Shown here in pieces: positions 43,216-55,600 of a stretch of 64,000 nt of DNA. Source of the DNA: Plasmopara viticola (taxonomy: Eukaryota > Oomycota > Peronosporomycetes > Peronosporales > Peronosporaceae); assembly GCA_001695595.3 (NCBI GenBank), contig MBPM02000039.1:558001-622000 (forward strand), in the 5' to 3' direction. The notes beneath the pieces are model-generated. The model did no database searches, was not told the DNA's origin, and was given only the letters and a program-made list of their open reading frames with translations. Position numbers and translations under genes: made by a program. Position 1 is the first letter of the stretch, and each line of letters opens with the position of its first letter.

Positions 43216-45433
43216 AATTCATTCATCCTTCACCTGTAACCTAACGATAAACCTTCACTATTTTTTGCCTTGTCAGCAAGCTGCAAAGAGGTATCAGTGC
43301 AACCACAAAGTTCTTGTGTCTGAGTGTAGACCACTTCTAGAGGCAGGAATTGCATGATCCTAATTTCGATGAGCATCTCACTCTTCTATCGTTTTTTCAA
43401 AAACTATTTCACTATGCTCGACGGTATGGATACCGGTGGGATTTACTAAGCCATAGAAAGAGCACTTAAATGATAGTCGGACTTTATTATATCCATTGCA
43501 ATGAAATCCACAGATTGCTCGTTTGAGTACAATACGAAAACTATAATGATTAAAAAGCGGCAGCAAAAAAGACTTGCGAATCATTAAATGATGACCAAGC
43601 CTATCATTAAAGAGACTGCGTCTACATTAAAGGGTGCATTCGCAAGGAGAACCGAATTTATTTCACCACGAAGTACACACGCTAATGTTCGCCTTTGCTA
43701 GGTATTCCACGAGCATCTTCCTCTTTAAGCAACGAAATATATAAGAGGGACCGCGAAAAGCACTCGTCTTGTTCTTTGCGAACTGGAAGATAAAGGCAAA
43801 GTCACTCCTTGTGCTGAATTCACGATGAAACTGTACTGAATGAGAATAGACGATTGTTTCAGGTCGATCGCATGGTATGCCTTCGGCACCACACCAAAGA
43901 CCAATAATAGAAATTACTTGGTGTCGGAAGAATTCCGAAAATAAGAGTGGTCTTGAGATACTCTCCGATATAAGAATTCGTTTTAGTTTTGGATAAATCT
44001 CTAGGATGCTGAAATCGAAGTCTCAAGTACATTAGAAAAAGTATTTTACGTCTGCAAGCAAAAGTGCGGCCTCCTCACGTATATTATCACCTCAGCAATG
44101 CATTGGCTGTGTCAAAATGTTAAGCTTAGGGAAAATCAGCTTTCGCGTAAACATGGGGTTTTGTAAATACACGGCTAACTTTTTGGAAGCTTGGCACGGT
44201 CAATTCTGATATTCTATCTAAATATATATAAACTGCTCGGACCTGGATATCATTTCAAAATCAACTTACAGACAGGGATACTAAGAAACGAATTCGCGTA
44301 CTGTTCGGTTGCAGGTGACGTGGGCGCATCTATTTGCAAGACTATCGTTATCAGCGCCTACTTACTTGCCAAGCTGAATAGTAGGGAAACGCTGCACTTT
44401 AAGTGACTGATGGTCGGAATATCAGCACCATGTGGAATCTGAATCTTCTGAACTCTACAAGATCTTTGGCAAAGCTACTTTCTGTGGACGGTTGTCGTAC
44501 GACACGTTGTTCGTCCGTACTTATTAATCGGATAGCCGCGTAAATATAATTTCTATGTGTATCAAATGGATCGCTATTTTGCCTTGCCACAGTGTCACTG
44601 CTAACCGCGAATACGGTAACAAGTTCACGGAGCAAAAGACACGCCAATGCGCTCTCCGACTCGCGTTCGGTTTAATGGCCGATATACTTCTTATGCCCTT
44701 GGCGCAGATACACGAAGCTCGCAGTATCTTAGCTCCAGACTAAAGATCAACTTCTACCTCCGAAAAGGCCTACACCTCGCCGCTGCATGTATCAGGAAGC
44801 CAGACTATAATTGTTGCGCCTCAAGCACCACGAATCTAAGCCTTATATGCTTTAAAGCGCTCAGGTGAATGATGCAATGTAGGGTGACATGCTGTGGTGA
44901 AGGAAGTCTTGTATTTATACACACCTCAGATGAACGGCGGCTCTTTAAAATGGCTCAATAAACGTTTGTCGCCAGACTTCAAGATAAAACTAATTGCAAC
45001 ATTGTGTACTCGATGTATCAAATGACCTACCCATTCTTATGATGCAAGAAGATACCAGTTAAAAAAAATAATAAAAAGCTTATATCGTGTGCTGTCGCGG
45101 TCCAAGCGTGAAATGTGCGATAATGTCGCACGTATGCACATACATTTCTGATACCTAAAGACTTGCTTGTATAAAAACAGCCTTGAAAAATTACCGGTTT
45201 GCATGGTGGATATTTTTCCTGCCTTAATTACAGCTCTAGATTATAGTAAAAGCAAAGTAAAGTAGGGACCTTGGTTGTTAAAGTTTAGCAATTTAAAAGA
45301 TATTAACTTACACAAGAAAATCCAGCTCGTGTTCCGGATGCATTCTTTGGAAAGGGGAACAACAATGGAAACCAGCAGCGACTAAGGAGTCGGTAATACC
45401 ACTATCACAACTTTGTTAACGTTCTCTTCCGTC
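43216..45433. other. Intergenic, little recognised
   Basis: Possibly holds a first exon of the minus-strand gene below 43215 and, at its end, the promoter of the cyclase gene at 45434. No repeats or RNA genes seen. Confidence 0.45.
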
Positions 45434-47337
45434 ATGACGATGTTGAAGGCAGCAGGGGTGCACAGTGCATTTATCAACATGGTGTGGATGTATACATACT
45501 GCTTTGCGCTATTCTTTTCGTGCAGTATGACCATGTTGGCTGCCTACCACATGCGCAAATTGGGTGGCGACATGTTCCGCTCTACCGTGCGGTTCGTTAT
45601 TGCCATGTTTCTCTTTTGCAATGCACTCCGCGCCTTGGCTGGTGGTGTCTTTTACGCTTGCTTAATCTATGCTATCAGCGTGGTGGACGAAGACTCTAAC
45701 TGCAGTTCGAACCCAGTGCAAGCCGACATCGCTGTGGGTCAATTAACAGTGAACAACCGCGCATGTGACGGTGAGGCAGTTGCCTATAGAACGAAATTAG
45801 CGCGGGACAATGCGTTATTAAGTCCGGCATTAACAGCATTGTTACTGGCTGAAAACTTGTTTTTTGTTTTAAGTGCCTATTGGATGTTTTTACTATCGAA
45901 AGAGTTGTTTAAACTCGCAATGCGCACATTAGACCGTGGCAAGCAGAATGAAAAAGCAACGATACTGAAGTATGTGTGGGGCGGGTGGGTGATTGTCGGA
46001 TTTTTTTCCTTGTTGCTGGACTCGTCACAAAAATTGTTCAAGACGGCTACAACCGGATTTTTAGGTACTTGAGTTTTGTCGAGCTGGGAGGTATCATTTT
46101 TTCCGTGTTTTACGCAACGGGAGCACTCGTCGTGTTGCGCGTTGCTGGACGAAAGCACGAACATGTTCACGGAGTGGTGTCAGCCTCTCCTCTGTATCAA
46201 CGATTAAAGTTGTTGATGGTTGTATGCACCGTCTTTACATTGCCATACTCGATCATCCAAGTGGTATTGCTGTGCGTGCAACAGAATCAGATCGACGCCA
46301 TTCCAGATTCTGTAGTCGGTGTCGTGACCATGTTGTATTATCTCTTTGGTGCAGCACAGGCGCTTGTAATGGGTGGAAGTCAACAGTGCTGCATTAGGAT
46401 GTTGTCTCCAATTATTCCAACCCACACAAGAAATTCACAAGAGTGGATCAACCTGCACGCTAATCGAAGACACGATCCGTGTGCAATGTACGAAGTTACG
46501 GCACCAGTAAATCCAATATTTGTCAATACAGACATTGAAGGTTCGAGCGCATTGTGGGCTCAAAAGCCAGAATCAGTTATTGACGCGGCTCAAGATCTTC
46601 ATGACGATCTCTTGCGATCGTTATTGCCCAAATATAATGGGTACGAAATCACTACGGCTGGAGATGCGTTTCAATTGGCTTTTCACGTAATTTCAGATGC
46701 TGTCAATTATTGTCTCGCTGTCCAGTTGCAATTACTTCAGGTGAAATGGCCGTCTGCTCTTGAAGGACTTGTACCATCCGTCAAAACCGAAGTGGCTCTT
46801 GGGTTCAAACCACAACTTTTATTTCGTGGCATTCGGGTCCGAATGAGCATCCATGACACTAATGTGGGGGAGGAAGGAAACATGATCATGCAGACGCATC
46901 GAGTGACCGGCAAAGCCCTTTACATTGGAGCCTCAGAATATATCGGTCGGGAGATTAGTGACGTCGGTTTTGGTGGACAGATCATCATTTCTAGACGCGT
47001 GGCGTCGTGGCTCCAGATGAGCAACAACGCAGCATGTATTCGAACGCCGTTTAAGCTTGATTACTACGGCGAACATTCGCTCAACCGACTGGAACCCAAC
47101 GTAAAATTGTACGAAATTACACCAAAGAGTTTGAAAATGCGTCGCAAAATTTACGGTAAACGAACTGCAATTCAAGACGAAATGGAGAGGGATGAAAGTA
47201 TCCGAAGCACTGACACAGAGGAACCAACGTGGGAGGATGAAGGCTCTAGGATGGAATTTGCAAACCAGCGTACACCTGTTGCTCGGTTTTGCGAAAAGAT
47301 ACCGACTGTGATTTGGCAGACAATACGTGACAGATAA
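45434..47337 (+). CDS. Multi-pass membrane protein fused to a class III nucleotide cyclase
   Basis: The first ATG is at 45434. The N-terminal half has six or seven hydrophobic segments; the C-terminal half is a class III adenylyl/guanylyl cyclase domain with both metal-binding aspartate regions (FVNTDIEGSSALW and EITTAGDAFQLAF) and the later GGQIIISRRV block. Two frames must be joined. Model 1 is an intron 45970-46064 (GTATGT...TTTTTAG, 95 nt), giving 602 aa and six segments. Model 2 is a single-base frameshift near 46060 that keeps a further hydrophobic segment (WVIVGFFSLLL), giving a seven-helix receptor-like layout. Oomycetes are known for GPCRs fused to signalling enzymes. The likely role is membrane-linked cyclic nucleotide production, with the cyclase domain cytosolic. 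It is convergent with the REEP gene, 50 bp apart. Confidence 0.85.
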
Positions 47338-47387
47338 GAAGCAATTACTTTATTTATTCAAAGTACATCAGATTTTGCAAATTACTT

Positions 47388-48674
47388 TTATTGTGAACGC
47401 TCAGCATTAACACGTAACTGTGTGAAAGCTTGGTGCATCATCGTGAACTCTATAGCTGAACACAGTTTTGTCAGCGTCTTTGTATCACGCTTTTTGTGTT
47501 CTGTGGTCAAGAGCCGCAGACCTGCCACTAGCAAATCTCGACTTTTCTTCGTTTCAGCTTGAAATAACATGACAGCTTTCCCATTGTCCATGAGAAAAGC
47601 AAGTGAAGGGTCGATTTCATCGTCTTCAATCATTGTTGCAAAAAGTGTACTTTCGTCAGAGACTGAGGTGGATACACGGCGTAGATTGTGTAGCAACAGT
47701 CGCACAGCTTTCTTCTTATTGTCGACGGAGCCAGCATCTCTACCACTCATGAAACTCATGTAGCGTGCATTCAATGACTCAAGCAAAAGCACACGGTTCT
47801 TGACAATACCCGTCGAAGGATGATACTTCAACAGAAATCCCTTCACTAGGACTTTCTTGAAATGATCGAGCAGCATCTTGGTTTTTTCAGGTCGGCTCGT
47901 CTTCTCCAAAATCTCTTCTTTGCCTCGATTTTCACCCTCCTTCTTCGAATATTTTAACTCGACGGACTGAGCTAAAGGGGCGTCTTGTTTCGAGTTTGCA
48001 ACCAGAGGATCTTCTACTACAATCGTTGCAGTAGTCGTCACGGTCGTCACCAAATTCGGGTGCCGCAACCCACCACTTTGCAAAAGTTCAGCAGGAACCG
48101 CAGCTTGCAATTTTCCCAACGCTTGTTGCATCAATTGCGTCGCAACATATTGTTGACTCTGTGCAACGACATCCGAGCTATTGCGTAACGCAATCACCGC
48201 TGTGTCCTTACACACTTGCAACATCTTTTCGCCAGCTCGACGCTTCAAGTCAGCAATGGTGTAATCAATTACCTGTTCATGTTGCTGAAAAGCGGGAGCA
48301 ATGTACGTTTGATGAAGCAACAATGCCCCACGATACGATGGCAACACAAGCCACGCTAGAGCCAAGATTTTCATCTCTAAGTAAAATGGCACCCAAGATA
48401 TGACAGTGTCTCCTACAGTCTCCACGACCCAAAAGAGCGCGTTCACCGTCCTTCATTTTAAAGCAGAAAAACGCAATCAATCACATCGAAATGGTAAATT
48501 ACCGCTAGACAGAAGATACTATCAAGCTGAGATTTCACCTTACCAGAAAGTGATCCACTGCAGTAGCTCTTGCTCTCGACGGGTACGCAGTGCCTCAACT
48601 GACGCGTACAAGGGATAAATGTAACCCAGACCCATGCATAATTGCCTTGCAAGAACTAGACCCAGTAGCACCAT
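47388..48674 (-). CDS. REEP/TB2-DP1/HVA22 family protein with C-terminal PH-like region
   Basis: I read two exons: 48674-48544 and 48450-47388, with a 93-nt intron (GTAAGG...ATGAAG), giving 397 aa. Exon 1 starts MVLLGLVLARQL and supplies the first hairpin segment (GYIYPLYASVEAL). The junction restores QWITFW-TVNALFWVVE, the family signature, followed by SWVPFYLEMKILALAWL. This part (about residues 1-105) is the membrane-bending REEP domain of the tubular ER. After a variable linker, residues about 246-380 (GFLLKYHPSTGIVKNRVLLLES, then ALAFLMDNGKAVMLFQ-like strands) resemble a PH domain, an uncommon addition. Starting at the GTG used by the longest single frame would lose the first hairpin. 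It diverges from the NicO gene. Confidence 0.88.
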
Positions 48675-48820
48675 AAGATAAGTAATTATGGAGCAAAGTT
48701 ACTACAAAAACCTTATTGATATTTATAGACAGGCGACTGAAAACCGCTTGTGTAAACTTATTTAGAAGGCAAAATCTGTTTAATCAGATAAATTAGCCGA
48801 AATTTCTCGGTCGCTACGTA
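48675..48820. promoter_or_regulatory. Divergent 146-bp intergenic promoter region
   Basis: It separates the start codons of the REEP gene (minus) and the NicO gene (plus), so both promoters must lie in or overlap it. It is A/T-rich. I cannot assign individual sites with confidence. Confidence 0.55.
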
Positions 48821-50065
48821 ATGGCGGTTCAACGCTGGCTGCATACGCCCCCAGACGACGCAACTGCGTTGGCACAGGCTTCGTCGTTGCAGCTTGCATT
48901 GGCTGGCATGTTATTTGGCCTAATTCATGTGCTGACGGGACCTGATCATCTCAGTGCCTTGGCAACACTGTCTGCTGGGTCTTCGTGGCGTTCATTTGCG
49001 CTGGGCATCCGCTGGGGCTGCGGCCACAGCATTGGACTCGTCATTATGGCTATCATTTTTATCGCTCTGGATGGTAATTTTGACTTTTCCATGCTTAATT
49101 TAATCACGGATGTTCTGGTCGGAGTCTTTATGATCATTTTGGGTATCTATGGTGTACACGAAGGCTTGAAGAAGGCGAGAAAAAGTAAAGGAAATGATAA
49201 AAATGGAAGGACGGACAAGACGCTTGCTAATGTGCAAGAGCGAGACGAGGACGCGATGGAGAACACTGAGCTGGAGACGGAATCAGACGCAGACTCGATT
49301 GCAAGTCCTAATCTTACACTGTTGAAGGGAGTGGCGCTTGAATTGAATGATAAAGTAATGGTCAAGTTTAGTGATGACGATGTGTCGTCTGCGACTCGAC
49401 GAAGGAGGCCGGAGACAATTCCATCTTGTAAGATGACCGACAATAACACTAATGAAGAAGATGCGGTGATGGTGGATATCGAAGTGTTACAATCAACTGC
49501 TAGTGTGGATACAATCGCGTTAGACAATAGTCCATGTGAAAGTGTGAAAAACTTGTTGACGGATCGGCATCTGTCGAGTGAAGAAAAGGAATTTGAAATT
49601 GATGAATTGAAGCAGGATACTGGACCTAGTTGCTGCGGTTGTAAGTTTCCTACGATTGATTTCCAGAACGCTCAGACGCAAAAGGTGAATTAAGGGCATC
49701 ATGATGATTGCAGTGATACTTTAATTCGTGATATTTGCTTTTCTTGTTGTGTCCAGTGTACTGCATTGGTCGTGGGTATTGTGCACGGCATTGCGGGACC
49801 TGGTGGCATTCTTGGTGTGCTGCCTGCTGTCGGATTGCACGACACAGTCAAGTCGTGCTTATATATGGGCTCGTTCTGCGTCACGTCCATTGCAACTATG
49901 GGTTTATTTGCTGCACTTTACGGAGAGGCAACGGGTCGGTTAGGCGAACGATCCGAGCTCCTTGCTTTTCGTATATCTATCTTTTCGTCCATGCTTTCAG
50001 TGATCGTAGGTGTTCTCTGGTTGGTATTAGCTGCCCTCGGCAAATTAGAGAAAGTTTTTGGCTGA
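48821..50065 (+). CDS. NicO/UreH-type nickel-cobalt transporter-like membrane protein
   Basis: I read two exons: 48821-49684 and 49757-50065, with a 72-nt phase-0 intron (GTGAAT...GTCCAG), giving 390 aa. Exon 1 has the family's metal-site motif in the first helices (GLIHVLTGPDHLSAL) and a second histidine motif (GIRWGCGHSIG), then a helix ending near residue 115. A hydrophilic, acidic loop of about 160 residues follows. Exon 2 begins CTALVVGIVHGIAGPGG, a second copy of the histidine-glycine motif, and ends with two hydrophobic helices. Related proteins move Ni2+ or Co2+, or belong to the UreH/TauE-like group; the substrate is inferred only. The long central loop, which includes a CCGC cluster near its end, may be regulatory. 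Confidence 0.85.
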
Positions 50066-50385
50066 AGAATGAATGTTTATTAAGCTAATTCTTCTACAAT
50101 TTGCTCGAAAAGACAGACATATGCCAGTGTGTTACAGCTCGCCCCTCAAGCGGCAACCATTTCTTTGGTCTATCTCGTGATCCCATGTCTGTTCTTTTCC
50201 TATTCATTCCTTGCCATTCTCTTCCAATACGGTTGCAGATGCACTAGCATCACGTCCGTCCTTACTATCCTCTGCTGTGTTCTCTTTCGTCTTTTCACTA
50301 TCATCAGCGCTCTCTTTCTTGCCTTCCGCTTCTTTCGCTACAGCAGAACCCATACACCTTTTTGTTAACCTTCAACATCTTTTTC

Positions 50386-50682
50386 TCATCCAATCATCAA
50401 CTCACACTCGTCTTTCGTCTTCCAATAATCGTCCATGTCATTATCGAGCCTCTTAGACGCGTGCTCCTCAGACTTGCCCCAATAACTATCCATCTCGGCG
50501 TCCAATTCCTCAGCCGTTTTCGACTTGGGTTTGTCACCCCGACGGCCGCCTCTTCCACGACCCCTATTTTCAGCATTGCCTCCACGACGGCGACCGCGGC
50601 CTCCTCGACTTCCTTCGTACGGTTTTGCTCGATTACCTCCACCATTGCCGCCGCCGTTGCGCCCGCGACGTCCACGCACCAT
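50386..50682 (-). CDS. Small RGG-rich protein with FoP/CHTOP-type C-terminus
   Basis: The protein is 98 aa from ATG at 50682. The first ~55 residues are Arg-Gly repeats (GRRGRNGGG, RGRGRGGRRG), likely arginine-methylated and RNA-binding. The remainder carries two copies of a short helical motif, AEELDAEMDSYW and RLDNDMDDYWK, the C-terminal duplication found in Friend-of-PRMT1/CHTOP and ALYREF-type mRNA export factors, where it binds the UAP56 helicase. There is no RRM, so this is a CHTOP-like rather than a full ALYREF protein, or a further exon has been missed. The role inferred is TREX-linked mRNA export in the nucleus. The dispersed repeat lies 124 bp upstream. Confidence 0.75.
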   Translation of the reverse strand: MVRGRRGRNGGGNGGGNRAKPYEGSRGGRGRRRGGNAENRGRGRGGRRGDKPKSKTAEELDAEMDSYWGKSEEHASKRLDNDMDDYWKTKDECELMIG

Positions 50683-50805
50683 TACAATAGATCGACTACA
50701 CTGAACTAAAGTGCAAAAAGGGGGATATAGTATGACATAACGTAGAACTTGTCAAAAACGATACAGCGAAAATACGAGGTGATCTAATCGAAATTGTATT
50801 GGATT

Positions 50806-51116
50806 GTATTACATTATCGCGTTGCCAAGTTATGCACGTACTAGGCTCAGTCTGGCTACTCCACGGCATAGAGAGGTGTCCGCATACGTCGGGTCTCGTT
50901 CGGCGGGCAGTGCAGCCAGCACCGAGGTCGTGAGGGTCTTCCATTATTTTGTTTAGCTCTGACTTGGTTGGAGCCCAGGTGGCGCCCTGGTGCTGGAGAC
51001 TGTCGCGTCGAGGGTGAGACTCGTTAGAGACCTGCAGATGCCCGAGAGCACCTGCCCGAAGCGCGCGAGCATTTAGCCCCCGCGCTTGGAAAGAGGGCGT
51101 CACCCCAACCTTTTCC
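50806..51116 (+). repeat. Dispersed ~310-bp repeat, copy 2
   Basis: Direct counterpart of 25745-26053 over its full length. The left end is joined to a TTGTATTGGATTGTATTACA tract, a degenerate pentamer-like tail. The ~135-bp direct repeats that flank copy 1 are absent here. Confidence 0.85.
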
Positions 51117-51875
51117 GAAGACTAATCATAATATGATTTGAAATAATCATTGTGCTAGCTACATCTAATCTACTATCATTGTTTCCAAATAATGTCTCAA
51201 AAGCGGCGTCGCAGCAGCGCACTCCCGGCTTAATTTCAATATTGCCGAGCCTATTGTCCGCGAAGCTGCCACTAAATCAAAACATACTTTTTTTACCACT
51301 GACAAATATGGTCGCATTTCTCGTTGCTGCTCTCATTGCCTAACGCCTGCTACAAGCTTAGGTAAAAGCGGTGCCAGATCCGACTTGCACCAAAGTCGGA
51401 TAATGTATTACAACAACAGTCGAAACAACGCGAGCTGTCGCAAGCGCGGAATTAAGCACCAATGAACCGCACTTTACCTACATGTAAGCGTCAGCGCTCG
51501 TAGCGGCTTCTTCTGTGCAAAACCACATCTTTCGCTATCGAGCACAATGCGAGCATCATCGATGTGGGGCTGCGCCACTTGTGGAAGCCGATTGTATATT
51601 ACTAAATTCGTAGCAAGGATTCTGTTGATGTAATATGACTGCGATCAAAATAATCGTGTCGTATAATGTGAAACTCCATATCATAAAGCAATAGTGCTGA
51701 TATACGAAATATAATATATTAATCCAGCGCATTCATATCTATTCTTCACGCTGTCATCCGAGCCGCACGATAACATCACCAGGATGCGTTCGCCTGAACA
51801 AGACACCACAACAGTACAACAAATGTCAATACGTGCTGGTTCCAAGCGGACACTTGCCCATAAACCACTACGCAA
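51117..51875. other. Intergenic, nothing recognised
   Basis: 3' side of the STIMATE gene. Short frames without recognisable content. Confidence 0.5.
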
Positions 51876-52690
51876 CTACAAAATCTCGTACATATCAGCT
51901 GCATTGGAGACGCTTGACAGCCCGCGTGGCTTTTGTACTGCAAGATTGCTCACTGATTGGCTCAAGAGCGGCAACTCTTCGTCGGATCGAGGTTCAGAAT
52001 TTTTCAAAAAGCTGTCTTGGATCCAGAATTGCACCATGTTCATCACCAGTGGACAACCGATCATGACAATCAGCAATTCAATCTTTGGATGCTTGTGGAC
52101 GGGGTAAAAAAGCAGTGAGCCCATCCATCCCAAGGGCCTCGAGAAGGTGAAGAGGATTACACCCACAAAGAACTTCATGATCGTCAAAATCAAACACCAT
52201 TGCAACAATTGCATCCACCAAATTCGCCACGATGGCGGTTCACCATAGAAGCCTTGACACCGCACACTTGTCCACTGTTGACGCACTGCAACAAGTGTGA
52301 ACAGCTGGAGCAACAAGTACGCAACATAGACACCAAGTGTCGTATCGATCACGACATTCATGAAGTAGAAGGCACACTACAATTGTATAAAAGTAACCAC
52401 TCTTAGTATTCAGCTCATTTTGATCGATAAAAGAAGACAGAGTGTACTTGGTCTTGATTGTTGGGCCCGTTAGAAAGCGTGACGAGGCCGATGGCATAAA
52501 AAAGATTCATGAAGTGAATCATGGCAGCTGACGTGCCTTGTTTCATGGCATCCATGAACCAAACTTTGGCAGACCTTCGTGGTTGCTCAAACTGCCACTT
52601 GGCAAAGAGTGACGACAGAGCGATAAAGCCGAGAAGCATTTGCACGGCGCCGTCCGTGCGGTCCGCCAAAAGCGTGCAACTTGAGCTCAT
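51876..52690 (-). CDS. STIMATE/TMEM110 family membrane protein
   Basis: I read two exons: 52690-52448 and 52376-51876, with a 71-nt phase-0 intron (GTACAC...TTGTAG), giving 247 aa. The junction reads NNQDQ-CAFYFMNVVIDTTLG, aligning with the family's D-P-C-...-Y-x-x-N-x-x-x-D-x-T-x-G block, which supports the splice. Other family blocks seen are LLGFIALSSLFAKW, KVWFMDAMKQGTSAAMIHFMN, RQQWTSVRCQGFYGEPP, HPKIELLIVMIGCPLVMN and FWIQDSFL. There are four or five membrane helices. Human TMEM110 is an ER protein regulating STIM1 and ER-plasma membrane contacts; the yeast homologue is vacuolar. The exact role in oomycetes is unknown. The cytosolic tail after about residue 210 is variable and serine-rich. 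Confidence 0.88.
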
Positions 52691-55600
52691 GAGTGCTGTA
52701 AAGTGAATTTTAACCTAAAGTAAAGGTCGCTCTAGATCTTCGGTTTAGTTCCAGTGCTTTTCTATTGGTGGAGAACGTAAACTTTAGAGACATGTCTGTC
52801 TCATAAAACCGAGGTCAATTTTGTCAAGATGGTTATCCTCTGAAAAACGTACACATCCTTTTGCTTTTAATTCTGCTGTGCCGACTAAAGACGAAAGCTT
52901 AATCATCATTACGAGCGCAAACAAGTTCATTGAAAGCAGCTCCAGTGCTCGGTCGAAGAAACCCCGCGCTAACGGGCTATGAAGGATGTAGTAGCCATTG
53001 ATTATTCGTTCGCCAGACACTTTTAAAAAAGAGCTTTGAGAGAAGGTAAAAGTGCAGAAAATTAAGTTTGGCCTGCTTTGCATTTTTTCCCAGCAGCCAC
53101 TCTTGCGGATGGCCTCCTATATACATAAAAGAGAAGCCTGATAAGCTGTGCATAGCTCCATCTGATCGACACAGCACTCGCGCCCGGCGATTATAATGGC
53201 TACGCTTCATCAAAGTGTAGAGGTAGGAAAGCTCGTTATTTATGTCTGCATCGTGCACATAAAAGCAGAAAATGCAGAAATTGCACTTAAGGTTCTAAAA
53301 TCGCTCCCATTACTACATTAGGCCTTTCCTATGGCGTCATTACGGGCTAGCAAAAAAGAGTAAAGCAGACAATAATTATACACATACAAGTCCCATGGAT
53401 TGAGAACTAGATGCGGTGGCAAGGTATATCAACGAGCTTTGACGCCAGCCGTCGAACTCTGTTGGCTGTATTTCAATCTTTTCAATGCTATTGGATCTTG
53501 GAAGTGATTTGATAAATCTCGTTGCCTCGATAAACTTGAATATGCACCGCATTTTGAAAGCTACCACAAAGTCGCGGTTATAAGCCTTTCAAGACTCAAT
53601 GGACTTGTGCATCCTCAATGGGGACGGTGATGCGTTTGACTGCCTCGTATGGTCAAGCTTGTACTGAAACGGTAGATGCAAATTTTCGTGAGTATCCAAT
53701 GCTCCTTCGTGTTAGCTGCAGGGCCTTTGCAGCTTTACATAGAGTAAACCGTCTATTAAAGGTACATTTGGTCACGTGGCACAAGCGAAGCATTATAGCG
53801 GTCCTTTTTCATGTGCTCTCGAAAGCGATATAGGATGTAGCAGTTTGTAATAGCTTTATCGGACGGCTGCCGAAGTTGTGAGAGGGCGCTTGCCGAACGT
53901 CGCTCGTCGGCTTGCGCTCAAATATTTGCGACGACGCATACACTACAGTCACGCCTTCGTTGAGTTCAAGTTTAAATTCCTAGTCTTTTTCTTAAACTCA
54001 AAGCAAAAAAAAGTAGGCGCGTTCGCTATTTTCCTGACTTCAAGAATTATCACAAGACTGACCACGACCCAATGAAGTTCTCAAGCTGCCTTATCCGCAA
54101 ATATGTACAAGATAAGACCACTCATGCGACAGCGTTCAGATCCCATCTATCTATTGTCCACTTGCACTCTCCGTCAGTCTTCACCTTGGATCGCCTCGAA
54201 TTTTTCTCGTTGAACCGACTTCGCATCTACCAACCAAGTTTCTAAGCTCTAAACTCGCAGTTTTTGATGCCTGGTGCTTAACTAGTGCTCTGCACGTTTT
54301 GCCTACGCCTTTCTTCTTTACTCTTCGAAAGTATGCGCGCCTCCTCTCTGAAATTTTACCCCCCTTTCCTGGTATTTGAGTGCATATTGCATTCTGGTCG
54401 ACGTAAAGAACACCTCTCGAGGGGTTTACGGGCGTTTAGGAGGCCAAACTTTCACCTTCATCGACTAATTCTCCAATTAAAATTTTTTTGTGGCTTGGCT
54501 TTGGCGAGCCCGAGCCTTACCAGGTCGGGTTCTTTTATAAAACAAACCCACAGTCTATACTGTGGCTTTTCTTGAACGTGCAAATGGTTTCCAAGGAGGA
54601 AGTAAAATGAATAAGAAACATCGTCAACCACAAAGGCCTTAAGTGCTCGGAGCCAATTTCTCAACAAAAAACTCTCCGTGCAATGCATTGCTGGACGCTT
54701 AGATCTTTACACTATTTTTGAGTTGGTTGAGCTCCCCAAGTTTACTTTAGTTCGTCAGCGTTTTCGGCACTGTAGAGTAAGAATCGATATTTCCCTTCAA
54801 AACAATCTTTAACGTTTGACTTTGCACTTAAATGTCAAGGCGATGGCTTGGACGTTTTGTATATGGCTTTCAAAATATAGCTGAATTAATTCGCTAGAAA
54901 GGTGCTCCGACCTGTTGGCAAAGGGCGCTTTATTATGCCTTAGCTTCTTAACAGCAATTCGGTGTTAATGAAGCTTGCTTGGCCAATATGAATCAACATC
55001 TTCCTGTCCTTTATTACCAACAAAAATATGAAAACACTTCATCCTGAAGCTCGCCAGTACCTTTCTCATTGCGGCATTTAAAAAATTTCTGCCTTTTGCC
55101 CATGTTTTGGTTATATATCCGACTTCTCAACGCTTCGAGATGCTGTATCCGGGTCCTGCATTCGATTGGCCTGACGCCAAGAACTAAAGTGCCTGTTTGC
55201 CATGACATGTTTGCTATCTACCGCCGCCCCTCAGCAGCCATGCTTTCCGCTTTCCATTTTTTTGACAAATACGACATTACTTCTGCAATAAACCATTTAA
55301 AATGCCTTTTTCTTCATGCGAATCTACCTCCTTAGCTTACATTACGCTCGTTATACCTTGAAAAATCTGCATTGCCCATTTGTTTGTGATCTACTTAGCG
55401 ACAGTTTCGACGCAATGTTCTTCAGTCCTTTCAGATCTATTGTTTAGACTCCAACACTAGAGTTTGGCTGGCATATTTTTGACATGATTTGTTCACGGTT
55501 GTTTTGAATCGGAAATATCTAAAGAGTTACTACGGAATTCTTATGCAGCAAATGCGGCTATTCTTTTTCCCGATCAAATGGATCTTTGCTACCACTATTT

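Noticed and set aside
50129..50709. Plus-strand frames of 79-115 aa over the FoP gene
   Set aside because: They are antisense to the Arg-Gly repeat gene, and their Thr/Ala-rich content is the complement of those repeats.
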